Below the pieces are notes generated by a model. That model ran no database searches and was not told where the DNA came from. It saw nothing but the letters and a program-made list of their open reading frames with translations. From assembly GCA_949752735.1 (NCBI GenBank), contig OX457037.1, forward strand, positions 65,531,449-65,595,448: a DNA stretch of 64,000 nucleotides. Reading direction: 5' to 3'. This DNA is from Lumbricus terrestris. Taxonomy: Eukaryota > Annelida > Clitellata > Crassiclitellata > Lumbricidae. The position numbers and the translations under genes were made by a program. Shown here in pieces: positions 38,106 through 50,325 of the stretch. The stretch's first letter is position 1; the number at the start of each line of letters is the position of its first letter.

Positions 38106-38929
38106 AATCACGAAAACTAATGCCGATATTTGAAACCCAAAAGAACTACTGCTGCCACTCAAAGTGACAGCGCTTAACAGAAACTCTTTAGAATCATATT
38201 GATGACAACTTGTTGATTGAAATGACGATTCATGCGAGTCTTAAGCCAATTTGTTATTTGATTTGTAACTTTAAACTACTCTGAAGGCAATATGATTTCA
38301 CAGATGCTTGTTGGAAGTGTTAAAGTGTAGGCCTACATTAGATATCATCACAAAATATACAAGCAAGAAACAATTTCATATTTCAATATACCTCTTGAAA
38401 GCTGGTCCTAAACTGAAGCGAATGATATATTATGTGTTGAAATATCTCAAAGGATAAAAAAGTTATTGGTGTTTTACTGTTTTTAAGCTTCGCGACATGT
38501 CGCGAAGAGGAGATATGGCAAAAATTTAATATCTTCTACAAATATGAGACTATTTTCAAAAATAATACATCATTTTATTCAGTTTAAAGAGCTCTTTCCA
38601 ACGATATATTGAACTGCAGCAAAATATTTTACACTAAGAATATTTCATAAGAAAACCTGCAATTTTCTCTAAAAAATGCAATTTTTGGGAACTTTGGCCC
38701 ACTTATGCGGTCGGAAGACATTAATATTTTTAAAAACTTTTTTCACATTTCTTGACCCCATGTCATTGGGCAACTTTTGGTTGCTATTACTTTTCGAATT
38801 TCTTATTTTCGTTTTTTTCACTCCACCCTACCGAAGAGCCTTCCTCGTGCGTGAAACCCATATTTCTTCCGTTGAAATGTTGACGAATTCTAAATCATTC
38901 ATGCACAATTTTATGCGCAAACAGAGATT

Positions 38930-39710
38930 CTCGCTTCCTGATTGGTTCGTGGTTAGGTTTGTCACTTACTGTTTGGCTATCTCTTATGCGCGTAAGTCAA
39001 AGTTGTTGTGTGCGGAGGGGTGGAATGGAGGGTTGGAGGGTGAGGTGGAAGGCAGTGGCTGGAGAGAGAAGCCGTACGTAGAGTTTCTCGCTTTCTGATT
39101 GGTCCCTCTCTAGTTTTATCGCTTCAGGATTGGTCAGCTTTTATGTGTAAAATGAATATTTGTTTGTGTGTGGGGATGGGTGGAATGGAGGGTTGGGGGT
39201 GAGGTCGAAGGCTGTTGATGGAGAGAGAGAGAGATCATACTTAGGGTTTCTGGCTTCCTGATTGGCTAATCGCTAGGGTTCGCTGCTCCCTGCTTGGTTG
39301 ATTCTTACGTATATGCTGCAAATTTGAGTGTGTGGAGGGGTGGAATGAAGGGCTGGAGGATGAGGTTTGCTGCTGAAGAGAGATAGAGTATGTAGTTTGT
39401 AATGAGCGATGGTTGGGATGAATGCTGCCGAGATAGAGAGATTGATGTGTGAAGGAATATCGTGCGGGGGATGCCGAGAGGTGGAAGCCAGTACAGCAAA
39501 CAGAATGACCAGCGGTGCTTCCGATGAGTCATTTTCGGTCGGAGTGAGCCTTGTTCTGCTGATAAAGGTTCAGAGTAAGAGTGAAGAATTGAAATTTGAA
39601 GGAATGGCGGAAGGATGCCGAGAAGTGGAAGCTAGTACAGCTCCCAGAATGACCCGCCGCGCTTCCAATGAGTCACTCCCGGTCTGAGTTGGACTTGCGT
39701 TTCTAATTAG
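38930..39710. repeat. Direct repeats of ~155 bp and ~150 bp
   Basis: Three copies of GGGGTGGAATGRAGGGYTGG with TTCTGATTGGT-type context recur near 39020, 39175 and 39340. Two copies of a segment with GATGCCGAGA-GTGGAAGC and GCTTCC-ATGAGTCA follow at about 39468 and 39618. The open frames within are by-products. Confidence 0.6.
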
Positions 39711-39754
39711 CGTTCAATAATTGCTCTAGTTAATAAATTCTAATTATTATCAAA

Positions 39755-39880
39755 TGATATAATATAATTACTATGACCTAATTAATATGGCCCAATTAGC
39801 GTGATACAATTAATATGGCCTAATAAACACGACCTATTTAACATGCCCTAATTAATGTAACCTAATTAATGTGACATTGG
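39755..39880. repeat. CCTAATTAAT-type minisatellite
   Basis: About seven degenerate units of 15-22 bp contain CCTAATTAATRTG or CCTATTTAACATG. They lie just 5' of TTGGCCTTTGACATTGACC. Confidence 0.6.
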
Positions 39881-40400
39881 CCTTTGACATTGACCTTGAC
39901 CCGATGACGTCATAGCTCCATTATCCTCGAAGCTGCCTATGTTCACTACTGTGCATGCAATAATTATACCACGCAAATAGTCCAGAAACGGACGTTGTCC
40001 GCGTATCCCGAGACGCCGACATGTATTGTGACTTTTTATCGTAATGTCTGCAATATTAGGCCAAATTGAACTTCTTAGAAAAGATTGCATAGGATAATTA
40101 ATAATAATTAACCAACCTACATAGTTTGCTATTCGTTCGGTTTCAGAAATAGCGTAGACCTCATCTCCAAAATTGTAACGCGTCTTTCGAGAGTCAAGCG
40201 CAGTGCACCTGCTTATTCACGAGTGCTGAATAGCGGCGATGATCAGACTAGCCCCGTGGTCCATAATAGACACCGAGTTGTGCTAACATTATTGCTGGTG
40301 GTTTACAATTCTGTTTCATTCATGTGGTGTCTTTGAGTGATTAAACTCGTTTTTCGATGAAAATTGACTTCAAGAAATGTTTCACACTTTCGCTTTATAG
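39881..40400. other. Upstream region / intron of the beta-propeller gene
   Basis: No confident first exon was found. A polypyrimidine-like stretch ending TTTATAG at 40400 provides the acceptor for the 72-bp exon. Confidence 0.4.
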
Positions 40401-41933
40401 GTGTGGCAAGACGACGGTTTGATGAGATCGAACTGCAGAGACGAGAAGAGGAAGAACGGCAAAAATTACTCGGTACCTATTAACTCACGAAATCAATTTG
40501 CTAAGATAATTATCACGGTGCAAGCTGAATAATTTATCCAAATTTGTCCAAAAGACTATTCAACATTGTCCGGCTGTTTGTCTTCTGTGTGCTTAGTAAA
40601 AGCAAAACATCATAGGCTACGCTGTTCAAACAACACGTTTAAACTAATTAAGAAATGTAGGTGACTCAACACAATGCATCTCGAGTCTAGCAAATAAATA
40701 ACGGGGGCGTAGACTAGGAGTATTTTGATTAGAAGTTAATCCTGTCATCGACACAAAACATATTTGTTTTGCTAATTAGCAATACCCGGATTTCCGAGAT
40801 TTGAGTTTCTGATCAATTGTGATTATAATTATAGAAGTGAACCTGTGTGGGAAATTCTCAGTGTATTCTGGCATCTCTTTTTTTGTCGTAGCCTATCTCT
40901 AAGTCACATCGTATTTGTCCATTTCTCAGTTTGTATAATTTCCACTAACTGAGCCATAGGTTGCTTTGTTTAAGACTTAAGAGACACCAGCATGACCTAC
41001 GTCAATGTCTTTCGATTCGGAAACGTGTCCTGCAATTGGCATTTTCATTTAATTAAGAATGTTGATTTTTAATCTATTAAATATTTCAAATCACCTCCAG
41101 GTTTAATTGCGACGATCCGAACAAAAGCCGCAGAAGAAATGCAGAAACGGATCGAAGGATTGACGATCTTAGACAACGAATTGTTTGTTGTGAGTGAAAA
41201 GAGTTCAGAAATCGAAGTTTACGATTCTATGAAATTCAGTTTCAGTCGTCAATGGACTTTAAAGGAATTAATTGATCCATCGGACATTGGATCCTGCCAA
41301 AGAAATAAATGTCTCTACATCAGCGATGACAAAGTCAGAGGTCTGTCAAATGAAATCTTTAGAGTTGATCCAAATGGAAACGTAATAAAGAAATGGTCAA
41401 CGAAATTTGATTGTGGATGTCTGTGCGTTACATATGATTCGAATATCATTTTAGCTGCTTATCGTGAAAACAATTTATGTGAATATTCGCCAGATGGAGA
41501 ATTTATTCGTGAAATATATCTATCTTCAGAGGATGGGTTTTGTCATCCACGTCATGCTCTAAAACTGACCAATGGTCATTTCGTGGTCTGTCATGGTGGT
41601 TATAATGATGATGATGATCTGCACAGAGTGTGTATAGTGGATGCAGATGGAAAACTTTTGAAGTCGGTCAGTGAAAAACGTGGATCGACCACAGAACAAA
41701 CACTTGATCCTGAATATTTGTCCGTGGATGGAAATGGATCTGTGTTGGTCGCTGATTTTGTCAACGACCGAGTTTTGTCATTGGATTCAAATTTGGAATT
41801 TAAGAAAGAAATTCTCTCATACGAGCACGGATTACGATATCCACACAGGATTCTCCTGGATGAGTCAAATGGCCGAATCTTTGTATCTAACCATGAGCGG
41901 AATAATCATCGGATTTTGATTTTCGACTTATAG
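40401..41933 (+). CDS. Beta-propeller (NHL-like) protein gene, at least two exons
   Basis: A 72-bp exon (40401-40472) between ...TTATAG and GTACCT encodes a charged helix (R-R-R-F-D-E-I-E-L-Q-R-R-E-E-E-E). The next exon (41101-41933, after ...CACCTCCAG) joins in the same frame, both introns being phase 1. It encodes about 275 residues with repeated blades (I-E-V-Y-D-S, D-P-N-G-N-V-I-K-K-W, Y-S-P-D-G-E-F-I-R-E, V-D-A-D-G-K-L-L-K-S, S-L-D-S-N-L-E-F-K-K-E-I, R-I-L-I-F-D-L). This is the six-bladed propeller pattern of NHL/TRIM-type proteins. Earlier exons (for example a RING/B-box part) are not seen. A protein- or RNA-binding scaffold role is inferred. Intact reading suggests a working host gene. 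Confidence 0.75.
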
Positions 41934-42260
41934 GTCTACTAAGGTAAACGAAGATTGTTACCTTGAACTCTTGAAATTATAGAAAAATAATTGTTTTTTA
42001 ATCAAGGGAGCTTGCGTGCAAATTTTAACTTCATGAGATGTTAAAAATGAGTCATCTCATAAAAATCAAACATTTTCTGATGTGTGACTCTATGTTGTCC
42101 TTTGAGCCATCCATTATTTCAGCATAATTGAGAATGGGTTTGGAAGACTTGGACAATTTTTCACTGCGGGGAGGTCTTCAATATAATTGAAGCCAACAAT
42201 TTTATGCAATCATCAATCAACGCCTCCATGAGAATGGAAACTGTGAAATGTGACATAAAT
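41934..42260. other. 3' flank of the beta-propeller gene
   Basis: AT-rich, with no further gene. No standard AATAAA is close to the stop codon. Confidence 0.4.
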
Positions 42261-42264
42261 GAAT

Positions 42265-42485
42265 TGATTTTTTTTCTCTTTTTGTTGCGTTATGTTTTGG
42301 ATCGTAAAAAACAGTGGGCAGACTAACTAAAATTGGCATAACTGTTGTTCTATTTCAAATTTGTTGTCAAATTTTGCTGTTGTAGGCTACGTAGATATGA
42401 ATTACCTTATAAATTTTATATAAAAATTCGTACTTGTGTATATTTTTCGAAAAACCTCAGATAGTCCTTTTTGGCCCAACCTGTT
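42265..42485. mobile_element. Degenerate fragment of the CAGGGTGCGCC-type element
   Basis: The order TTTTTGTTGCGT, GGATCGTAAAAAACAGTGGG, AACTGTTGTTCT and ACGTAGATATGAATTACC matches the repeated block of 32426-33583 and 61875-63702, ending GGCCCAACCTG before TT. Relative to those copies it carries a 5-bp insertion forming TAGGCTA at 42383-42389. Confidence 0.6.
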
Positions 42486-43197
42486 TAACTGCACTTTATA
42501 TATATACAGCATTCCTGACTGGTTTAGTTGCATCCAAAGGGCTGGGAAAGCTGTAGGCCTACTTTGTAATTTAATTTTAAGGTGTGGCTCTGCGAGCTTT
42601 AAAGTTTCGAAGAAATGAATATCTTATCGCATAATAAATATTATTGTCCTCCCTCTAAATGTCGACCATACGACAGAACATCGATGGTATAACATATATA
42701 ATTTTATATATATATATACATATACATTAGTTTAGTAGACAATCCGCTGTCAAATATCAGCGCCTCTTTACTGCAGGTACGATTATCATCATTATCATAT
42801 TAAGTAGACCAATTATATAATTATCACAATGGTCTAAAGTGCCAGCAGAAGATGACTCCGAGTAGGCTAAATTTTCAGGCGAGGCTCACAGATCCTAAAA
42901 CAATAGGCTACCTTGCCATGGGCGACCTTCACGTGGTCAACGACATTTCGTCGCTCGAGAATTAGACTGTTCTATGCGCATTTTTTGGCGAAACTGAGAA
43001 AATCGAAAAAGAAAGTTTAATGACTTTGCATTTAATACTAAAAACTCTGACGGGACCAATTAGCGCAATAATATTTAGAAAGCATTTATGCAGAAATCTG
43101 CAACTTTAAAAAATCACAACGATTGTGAATTCTGTCATAAGAAAAGACAATTTGAAGGAGACTTTCGGAATTTGTTCAAATAGAACAAAATATTACA
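42486..43197. other. Unassigned stretch
   Basis: A TATATA run (42700-42725) is present. I find no recognisable gene or element. Confidence 0.4.
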
Positions 43198-43206
43198 GAA
43201 GTAGCC

Positions 43207-44093
43207 GACGCCGTAACAAAACGGCGCAGGACAAAACGGCGCCGACATAACGGCGCCGACAAAACGGCGCCGACAGAACGCGCAATTCAAAGTACCCCGA
43301 CAAAACGGCGCCGACAATACGGCGCAGTACAATGATTTAGTGATTTTTTGCTTATTGAAGAGCAAACTCACTACGAATTCAAGATTATGAGATATCGTTC
43401 CTGATTCCGGCAACTAGGGGTACACCCAAGTCAGAATACATCTATGCATTTAAAATAGAAGTCGGATTGATACAAAATCTTTTTTTTAAATAGAATCTCG
43501 ATTGATGGAAAAATTTCGCTAAAATTGAAGCTGGATTGAATAAAATAATCTTGCTTAACTTGAAGCAGGATTGAAGAAAATATTCTTGCTTAAATGGAAG
43601 CTGTATTGAAGAAAATAGTCTTGCTTAACTTGAAGCTGGATTGAAGAAAATATTCTTGCCTAAATGGAAGCTGGATTGAAGAAAATATTCTGGCTTAAAT
43701 GCGAGCTGTATTGATGAAAATAATCTTGCTTAAATGGAAGCTGGATGAATGAAAACATTCTTGCCTAAATGGAAGCTGGAGTGAAGAAAATATTCTGGCT
43801 TAAATTGGAGCTGGATTGATGAAAAATAATAGTAATTTAAATTGAAGTTGAATTGATATTTAGAATATATTTTTGCTGTTTCTGCTATTAAACTACTAAA
43901 AACCATTGTTTTTAGTTCAGTTTGCGCCGTTATGTCGGCGCCGTTTTGTTACCGCGCCGTTTTGTTAGCGCGCCGCTTTGTCGGCGCCGTTATGTCGGCG
44001 CCGTTTTGTTACCCCGCCGTTTTGTTAGCGCGCCGTTTTGTCGGCGCCGTTATGTCGGCGCCGTTTTGTCCTGCGCCGTTTTGTCAGCGCACC
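43207..44093. mobile_element. MULE-like element with terminal GGCGCC-ACAAAAC arrays, 887 bp
   Basis: Each end is an array of ACAAAACGGCGCCG units (43216-43330; 43921-44090) in opposite orientation. The outermost words are GACGCCGTAACAAAAC on the left and, inverted, GGTGCGCTGACAAAAC on the right. The flanks GAAGTAGCC / GAAATAGCC (43198-43206, 44094-44102) look like a 9-bp TSD with one mismatch, the size used by Mutator-like elements. The interior is a tandem array of units with GGAAGCTGGATTGAAGAAAA. No transposase is present. Confidence 0.7.
43440..43850. repeat. GGAAGCTGGATTGAAGAAAATATTCTTGC tandem array
   Basis: About ten units of roughly 40 bp share AAATGGAAGCTGGATTGAAG. The same unit is found at 12880-13085 and 53120-53395. 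Confidence 0.8.
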
Positions 44094-44102
44094 GAAATAG
44101 CC

Positions 44103-44929
44103 ATAGACTATTAATTGTTATTATGATTCATCATTACATGGAACATTATAACTGTTAGCAAAACGAATTACGACTGTTGTTATAATGTTTTATATGCATG
44201 TGCGAATCACAATTCGCCGTTCAGACCACGTGACCAGCGTAATAGAACAAAATAGTTCTGGGCTGTACTCCTGAACGCAACTTGTTCCATAATAGGCCTA
44301 TCCACGTGATTAAATCTTTGCAATATAATTGGTTGGTTCACATAGAACATTGTATTACCTATCAGTTAGTAAGCATATGCATATGGAATAAAATAATTCT
44401 GTTCTTTTCCTCGTAAAGGCACCATTTCAACAGACGGAATTTTGTGCCAAGATAGAACAAGTTACTCTGATTCGGCCTGTGCACTTAACTCCAATGTAAA
44501 CAAAAACGCAGATAGAACACTATAATTCTCAGGCGACGATTTAACGAAATTGTTAAAGGCGACTACGAAGGAAGAGAACATTTTATGAAACCAATGGGTT
44601 ATTTTGTGTCCGGAGTGGGTCGTCTTCAATAAATACAGCCATCGGAGACACAAATTGTTGGTTTCGAAAAAATATAAGCCTATAAATCGAACGCTACCGG
44701 TTACAGAAGTAAGTGAAATTTTAGAAGCGTCAAAACTAAGAAAGTCTAAACTATGTTTTCTTACCAACGCGACTATGCCAACCGATGACGTCGTTATACT
44801 TTGTTGTTGTTGTGACAAGAGTGTTATTACGTCATGGAAAGAGACGTCATCGTTGTTTGAAGAGCAGTCTTCGTAAGGCTCAGAGCATGCTCGGAATTCG
44901 GTAGTAATGCTAGCGGTGATGACGAGTTC
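44103..44929. other. Unassigned stretch with a small open frame
   Basis: Frames at 44462-44818 (-) and 44604-44876 (+) overlap on opposite strands. Neither shows a known domain, so I leave them uncalled. Confidence 0.35.
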
Positions 44930-45096
44930 TCAGCCCGAAGGCAGGTCCATTGGCTTGTAAATCAGTCGGGGATGAGATGAGTGAGTTGGTTTTCCCCTCG
45001 CCTTCCTCAAGGTGGCTTGAAGTAGATTCGAACCCGCAATCCTTTGGTTATAAGGTAAGCTTAACCTACTGTACCAGACCATACTGCTACACCACC
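44930..45096 (-). repeat. tRNA-derived SINE (tRNA-Ile-like head)
   Basis: On the minus strand 45096-45011 reads as a tRNA-like unit. Its acceptor ends are GGTGG and CCACC, the B box is GGTTCGAATC, and a TTATAAC loop has TAT in the anticodon position. The downstream 44930-45010 is the SINE body. The A arm is imperfect, so a SINE is more likely than a working tRNA. Confidence 0.65.
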
Positions 45097-45308
45097 GCGT
45101 CACATACATGTAGCCTAATGCTACCGAGAAGCAAAATAATAAAAATATTAATAATTGTAATAACTTTTCATTTTTCATTATTACCTAGCCTACTATTAAT
45201 ATTATTGCGATAACGATAAGTTCCATGGCGGCCTTGCGGAAAGTGAATATAGGAAGTGAAGCGATCGAGGCACAAGAGGTCCTCCTGTATGAAGGTATAG
45301 GTCTATAC

Positions 45309-46414
45309 CAGTGCTGTCCAATGTGCGGCCCGCGGGCCGCATGCGGCCCGCGAGGCGATTTGAAGTGGCCCGCCGGGCTCGCTAAATTTGTTCACTTTAA
45401 TTTTGTAAAATGAAGCAAAGGGTAAAGTCACTGGTCGACTTGAGCTCTTATTATTTTTATTGACAGTTTCCGATTTGGAAAGCTATCAGGAAGGCCAATC
45501 CGAAAACTAAAATTACTCTTTTCTTTTTCTTCTTAGGGTTATAGGCTCCAGTAGTCTATCTGGAGATTGACCCACGACTTCTGGTTTAACAAACCCCATT
45601 ACTGTACTCAACTAAACTCACTTCGCAAACCGGTCACTTCTAGTCAGTTTCTTAGATCTGTAGCCTACAGAGTTCCAACATTTCTGCAGGTGTCTGCGAC
45701 CATTCATTTCGAGATATAGTCTACAATTCTAGTTCTTAAGGATTAAAAAAGAACCCATCGATAAGAGACCCATGGACCAGGGATGATGAACGTCGATGTC
45801 TTGACTCTGTCTGGTCCGAAGACTATAGTGCTAGCAAAGATGGTGCTAGCTCTTTAGGCAGAGACTCTGGCTTCGACGAATTTTTTAATGAAAGTCAGAG
45901 AAGGAGGATGTAAATTTGTTCTAATCATGAAGTGGATCTTAGCCAGAAAAATTCATTGGTCGAAGTATACTGAAGAACTGAGCTGGCCAAACTGTGCTGG
46001 GCGACAAAACTTGAGTGCGAGGCATATTTTGGTGCCTTGCACATTTTGGTGCTCAACTACTGTGAAGCATGACAATCGTGGTTTGTGTAGTCTACATGCT
46101 GTTATTCATTGGTAGGCCTATTATTCCTGTGGGACTCGCCGAACTCTTTCGATAAACTGCTCAAGACCTCTTTGGCCATTTCTGGGTCGGGATCGAGCAT
46201 CTCTGAATAGTTATCTTGAACCTGCGGTACATAAATTTCATAACAGATAGCTATAAGTTATAGATTGATAGATAGGTTGCAATCATTCCATATTAAATTT
46301 CAACACTCGTTTCAATGTTAATATATCGATAAATTTTGATTTTAGTGTTGTGGCCCTCGGCTTCAAATATCTTGATTTTGCGGCCCGTGGTACCAAAAAG
46401 GCTGGACAGCACTG
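45309..46414. mobile_element. hAT-like element, 1106 bp, TSD GTCTATAC
   Basis: The ends CAGTGCTGTCCA and TGGACAGCACTG are flanked by perfect 8-bp repeats GTCTATAC (45301-45308, 46415-46422). Sub-terminal GCGGCCCGCGGGCC palindromes and GCGGCCCG on the right are typical of animal hAT non-autonomous elements. I recognised no transposase inside. Confidence 0.88.
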
Positions 46415-46533
46415 GTCTATACTATCCCGACAAGTCAGCTGCGCATAGGCTACGTCGTGTTAAAATTTTGAACTATTTGCGCTGTGGCACAGTCGCACAG
46501 GAAGCCATTGTCGAGAGTCGCGGACGAAGGCGC

Positions 46534-46628
46534 ATTCATTCATTCATTTAATTGGTTCATTCATTCATTCATTCATTCATTCATTCATTCATTCATTCAT
46601 TCATTCATTCATTCATTCATTCATTCAA
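46534..46628. repeat. (CATT)n microsatellite
   Basis: A nearly pure TCAT/CATT run followed by TATATAGCGCC. Confidence 0.9.
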
Positions 46629-46743
46629 TGGACTTATTATATAGCGCCCCTTCAAGAAATCAAGTCAGTATATTGTATTTGATAAACTGCTTTTTGTACC
46701 TGATAGCGGTGTGTCTATCAGTTTTTGTTACCATTAAACGAAT

Positions 46744-46758
46744 ATAATAATAATAATA

Positions 46759-46851
<93 letters not shown>

Positions 46852-46861
46852 TTAATAATAA
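46744..46861. repeat. (AAT)n microsatellite
   Basis: A nearly pure AATAAT run of about 115 bp. Confidence 0.9.
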
Positions 46862-47228
46862 GACGTTTATATTAAAATAACTCTTGTAAATTTCACTTCT
46901 TGCAGGGACCTACTACATGTATTTATAAAACGATGGTGTTAAACAATTAAAGAATGACGTCAGTTAGGCTAGCTGAATCCTTGAGTAGGCCCTATACGGC
47001 GAAAACGTAAGGAATACCAGACAAAAAAAATTTAAAAATAATCACAGACAGAAAATAAATAAATAAAGTTACAAAAAAATAAAAAGTAATAAAACGACAC
47101 GAACATTTAGAAAAAGTCACGTTTTTTGGGAAAGAATAGAAAACGAAGAAACGTTGTAGCCTAAACAACTATGAAATTAACCAACGAGTGGGACATAATT
47201 ATATTCTTATCGACCGCTGCTGGAGGTC
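46862..47228. other. Unassigned AT-rich stretch
   Basis: No gene or element recognised. Confidence 0.4.
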
Positions 47229-47606
47229 TTGCATAACGATTGCGGTTCCATTTCTAATACATTGCTTTTGAAAGGCGGTGCTCACAGCTACGGTGTATCA
47301 GAGTCTTCTATTACTGAATTCATCTACTTTGGATTGTACAATACATTGTACAATGTACAACATAGCCTACCAATTCGATTCGAATCCCAAAGTAAACTTA
47401 AACGTGAACTACACAGACATAATTTAAAGAGTCGAAGTTGGTCTAAAGCATATTATGAAACAGAACGATTCGCTGAGGCAAACTGCTTTCCGACAGCGTT
47501 TGCGGCCTACTCAATCGGAGATGACTATAGTGATCATGGGCCTAATTATTGTTATAACGGTTTCTCCAAAACTTATCGATGTAGCATCGCAACCGAACAA
47601 GATTAA
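47229..47606 (+). other. Hypothetical open frame, 125 codons
   Basis: The open frame has mixed composition without low-complexity bias (for example I-T-E-F-I-Y-F-G-L-Y-N and K-R-E-L-H-R-H-N-L-K). I recognise no family and see no clear splice sites. It could be chance, a lineage-specific exon, or part of a decayed element. Confidence 0.2.
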
Positions 47607-50325
47607 GTTCCGTAGGATGAGACAGAAAAACAAATTGAGGCGCCGAGTGTAATGGAACATTAGAAAGTTAGAGGCCTAGTAGGCCTAAAACCATGAGGCT
47701 TTTGGATTCAAACTCCCCGAAATATTTTGCAGTTTTCGAATGGAACTCAAAAATGTGTAGCATAGTTTTCGAAATTGTTAACTATTGCTATGTGCAACAT
47801 ATATTCTGTGTAGCTTCTTTTGCAACCATATCCATTTTAACCCCAAAGTGGAACCTCCAGAAATCTTTTCCGACTAGGCCCCTGAACAAAACAATGCATA
47901 ATCAAGATTTTTAGCATAATGTTGGTCTTCAGAAACCACAACTTCATGGAGAGAGGAGGGAGGAGCAGGCTCTTAAACTACCATAGGGCAGTCATGGTAA
48001 GTAGGCCTAGGTGCTGGTACCTACATTCTTTTCGTCTCGGCTTATGAGGCCAACAGTTCTGTTCCTCATCGTCTTCTCATCTCAATGACAATGCACGGTC
48101 GGAGTACCCGGAGCTTAATATGTGGCTGGTCGGCCATGGACGACGTCCATGCGATTATTTTAAAATCTGGATGCCATCCTGCAACTTATTGGCCAGCACA
48201 GCATGGAAAGGTAAGAGGCGTCCAGGCACTTCTTTTGGAAAGGTAAGGGGCGTCCATGGTTCCAGGCACTTGTTTATGAACATTTATGAAAATTTGCTTA
48301 GATTAAATTTGTAAGTCTTGAGATTTAAAAAAATTTTAATTCTGCATTTCTGAACATTTTAAATGTCAGGGTTAGACACTTAGAAACCTTGGGACTCGGC
48401 TTATCGTTCTCACCATAAGCTGCACTTCTAATGCTTCTCCTTTCCTCTCCTCCTCCAATGTTTCACATACACAACCTCCTCTGCTTGACCACTCATTTCC
48501 ACTCACCAACCACTACTTCATCTTTGCCTTCGACCCAAGATCGTAATTCTGCAAAGGCAAGTCGTGTGAAATGTTTGCTAATTTTGATAGGAAACTTCGA
48601 AACCGTGAGAAGCATGATTTCAGACTAGGTAACCAATCACACTTCTGCTAATACTACTTCTTTAGCTCTTACTTCGCGCAATTTAGCCAATTCCATTACC
48701 TAGAAACCGTGAAGAGTATACGATTTCAGACTAGGTACACTTGCTAAATTCTGCTAATACTGCTGATATGCCTCTTACTTGGCACAATTTTGACAATTCC
48801 GCTACTTCGAAATGCTGAAGCTTTCGATCTAATACAAGTCATGCATACGCACGTCTGCTAATGCTTCTCCACTCATCCTCCAATGTTTCACACAAGTGAC
48901 ATAGCCTACGCAACCTCCACTACGTGGTCACTCATTTCCACTAACCCACTACTCCATCATCTTTGGTTTCGTCCAAAGTTTGTAAATCTGAACCGGCAAG
49001 TCTTCTGAAATTCAAGAATTTCTTGCCCCGCGCACAGTCTCGCCTGCTATTTCTGCAACCTAAGCATTCCTTCTCCACTACTATATAGCCTACCTAGTAC
49101 CTACTTCTCCCTTGACTTATAACGTTACAAAAAAGTTAGAAAATTAATCTCACATTCGTAACCTCATCTGCTATTTCTGCTACACCTCTGGTTTTAGCAA
49201 TTCAGTAGTTTGCACCTTTGTTGAAATTAAGAAATTCAGTGAGCCAATGAGCTACAGCAATATAATATTACTACTTTGAATTGAAAAATTCTATGAAAAT
49301 TGACGTTGTTACACAAAATTTGAAAGTGCTTGTTTGACGCGTTGTAAAAATAGATTTCGTTGACGTTGGGTTTCAACAGCGTGAGAAGTGTGAATTTGGC
49401 TAGAGTCCCATATCTATGTAACACAAAGCCTGCAAAAAGCAATTGGGATCACAAAAATGCGGCTTGAGTACACAACTTACTCTACACTAAACACCTCCGA
49501 AATATTGAATGAACAGCATAAAGTGGAAAATAATTCACACTTCTAAGTCGCACACCGTCACTCCTCTCCGTCTTCATCCTTCTGCTCCTGTGCTCCCCTT
49601 CTTTCTATGCTTCTTACACTCTGTCACTTCTCATCATAAATTGTCCAACGCCGCATTTTCTTTTTCATTCGGATATATTAGAAAATTGTCAAAGACATTG
49701 AAAAAAGTCTCTCCCTTGCGTAATTTTCATCAAACACACGTCTAAGATACAAATATTCTCACTAAACCACAGCTCCAACGCTCTGACCATTGCATTCGTT
49801 TACCAAGAATACCTCTCATACACCCCTATACAGTTAGTAATTTTTGCATTCGTTTACCAAGAATAGGCTACCTCCCATACGACCATACAGTTCGTAATTT
49901 TCACCAAACACACGGGTCCAAAGCTCTGATCATTGCATTCATTTACCAAGAATACCTCTCATGCGCCCCTATGAAGCAATGATTTTCCTTAACTATGCGT
50001 CTAAGATACTAAGGCCTGCTCAGCTCATACATAATAAGGCTGAGACAATGGAATGGCGAGTCAGTACAAAGGTGCAGTCCAATCTCTGTGATTACACTCT
50101 CGATACATCCCGTAATCTCTTTCTTTTGTCGAATCTAGATTGCTGAGTAAAGTGTTTGTCCGCTTTCATTTTCATTCACTGAGTTTACCTTTAGTCTATC
50201 TAAGACTCATCATTATCAGTGCCGTTCAAATCATAAATGTTTCTTAAAGGCCCTAATACCGATTAGCATTTTCATTTAATCTAATGTTGATTTAATTTGT
50301 TTGAATTATTTCAAATCGCGTCCAG
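47607..50325. repeat. Repeat-rich non-coding stretch
   Basis: Two copies of a ~115-bp segment (GAAACCGTGA-GATTTCAGACTAGGTA) lie near 48600 and 48708. Three copies of TTTACCAAGAATA-CCTC-CATAC lie near 49800, 49855 and 49945. There is no recognisable gene. The last 100 bp matches the intron and acceptor region upstream of the propeller exon at 41101. Confidence 0.5.

Larger units (their letters stand above)
36162..38830. mobile_element. Large inverted-arm hAT-type element, 2669 bp, TSD CCGAAGAG
   Basis: The ends TAGGGTGGAGTG and CACTCCACCCTA are flanked by 8-bp repeats CCGAAGAG (36154-36161, 38831-38838). The two arms (about 36162-37280 and 37725-38830) are inverted copies and include coding sequence in both. 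Terminal parts match the 877-bp element at 10424-11300. Confidence 0.9.
35760..38861 (-). pseudogene. RING-finger (IAP-like) gene fragment, split by a hAT-type element
   Basis: The minus-strand coding starts at ATG 38859-38861. It is interrupted by the element 36162-38830 and continues from 36161 to a stop at 35760-35762. Before the RING lies a helix (M-A-R-L-K-M-E-N-E-K-L) and then M-T-C-K-R-C. A 1-nt shift near 35878 moves to the frame carrying P-C-S-H-A-V-C-C, C-A-D-A-I-D-A-C and C-K-A-R-I-L-G-T-V-R. That spacing fits the C3HC4 RING found at the C-terminus of IAP (BIRC) E3 ligases. No BIR domain is visible. The upstream frame stops just before the ATG, so it may be a 3' exon of a longer gene, or a retrocopy. 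Confidence 0.7.

Noticed and set aside
43207..44093. Short palindromic GGCGCC repeats resembling a CRISPR or regulatory operator array
   Set aside because: The arrays are inverted at the two ends of a unit flanked by a near-perfect 9-bp duplication, so a transposon explains them better.
44462..44876. Opposed 118- and 90-codon frames
   Set aside because: Neither strand shows a domain, splice sites or compositional support. They may be chance.
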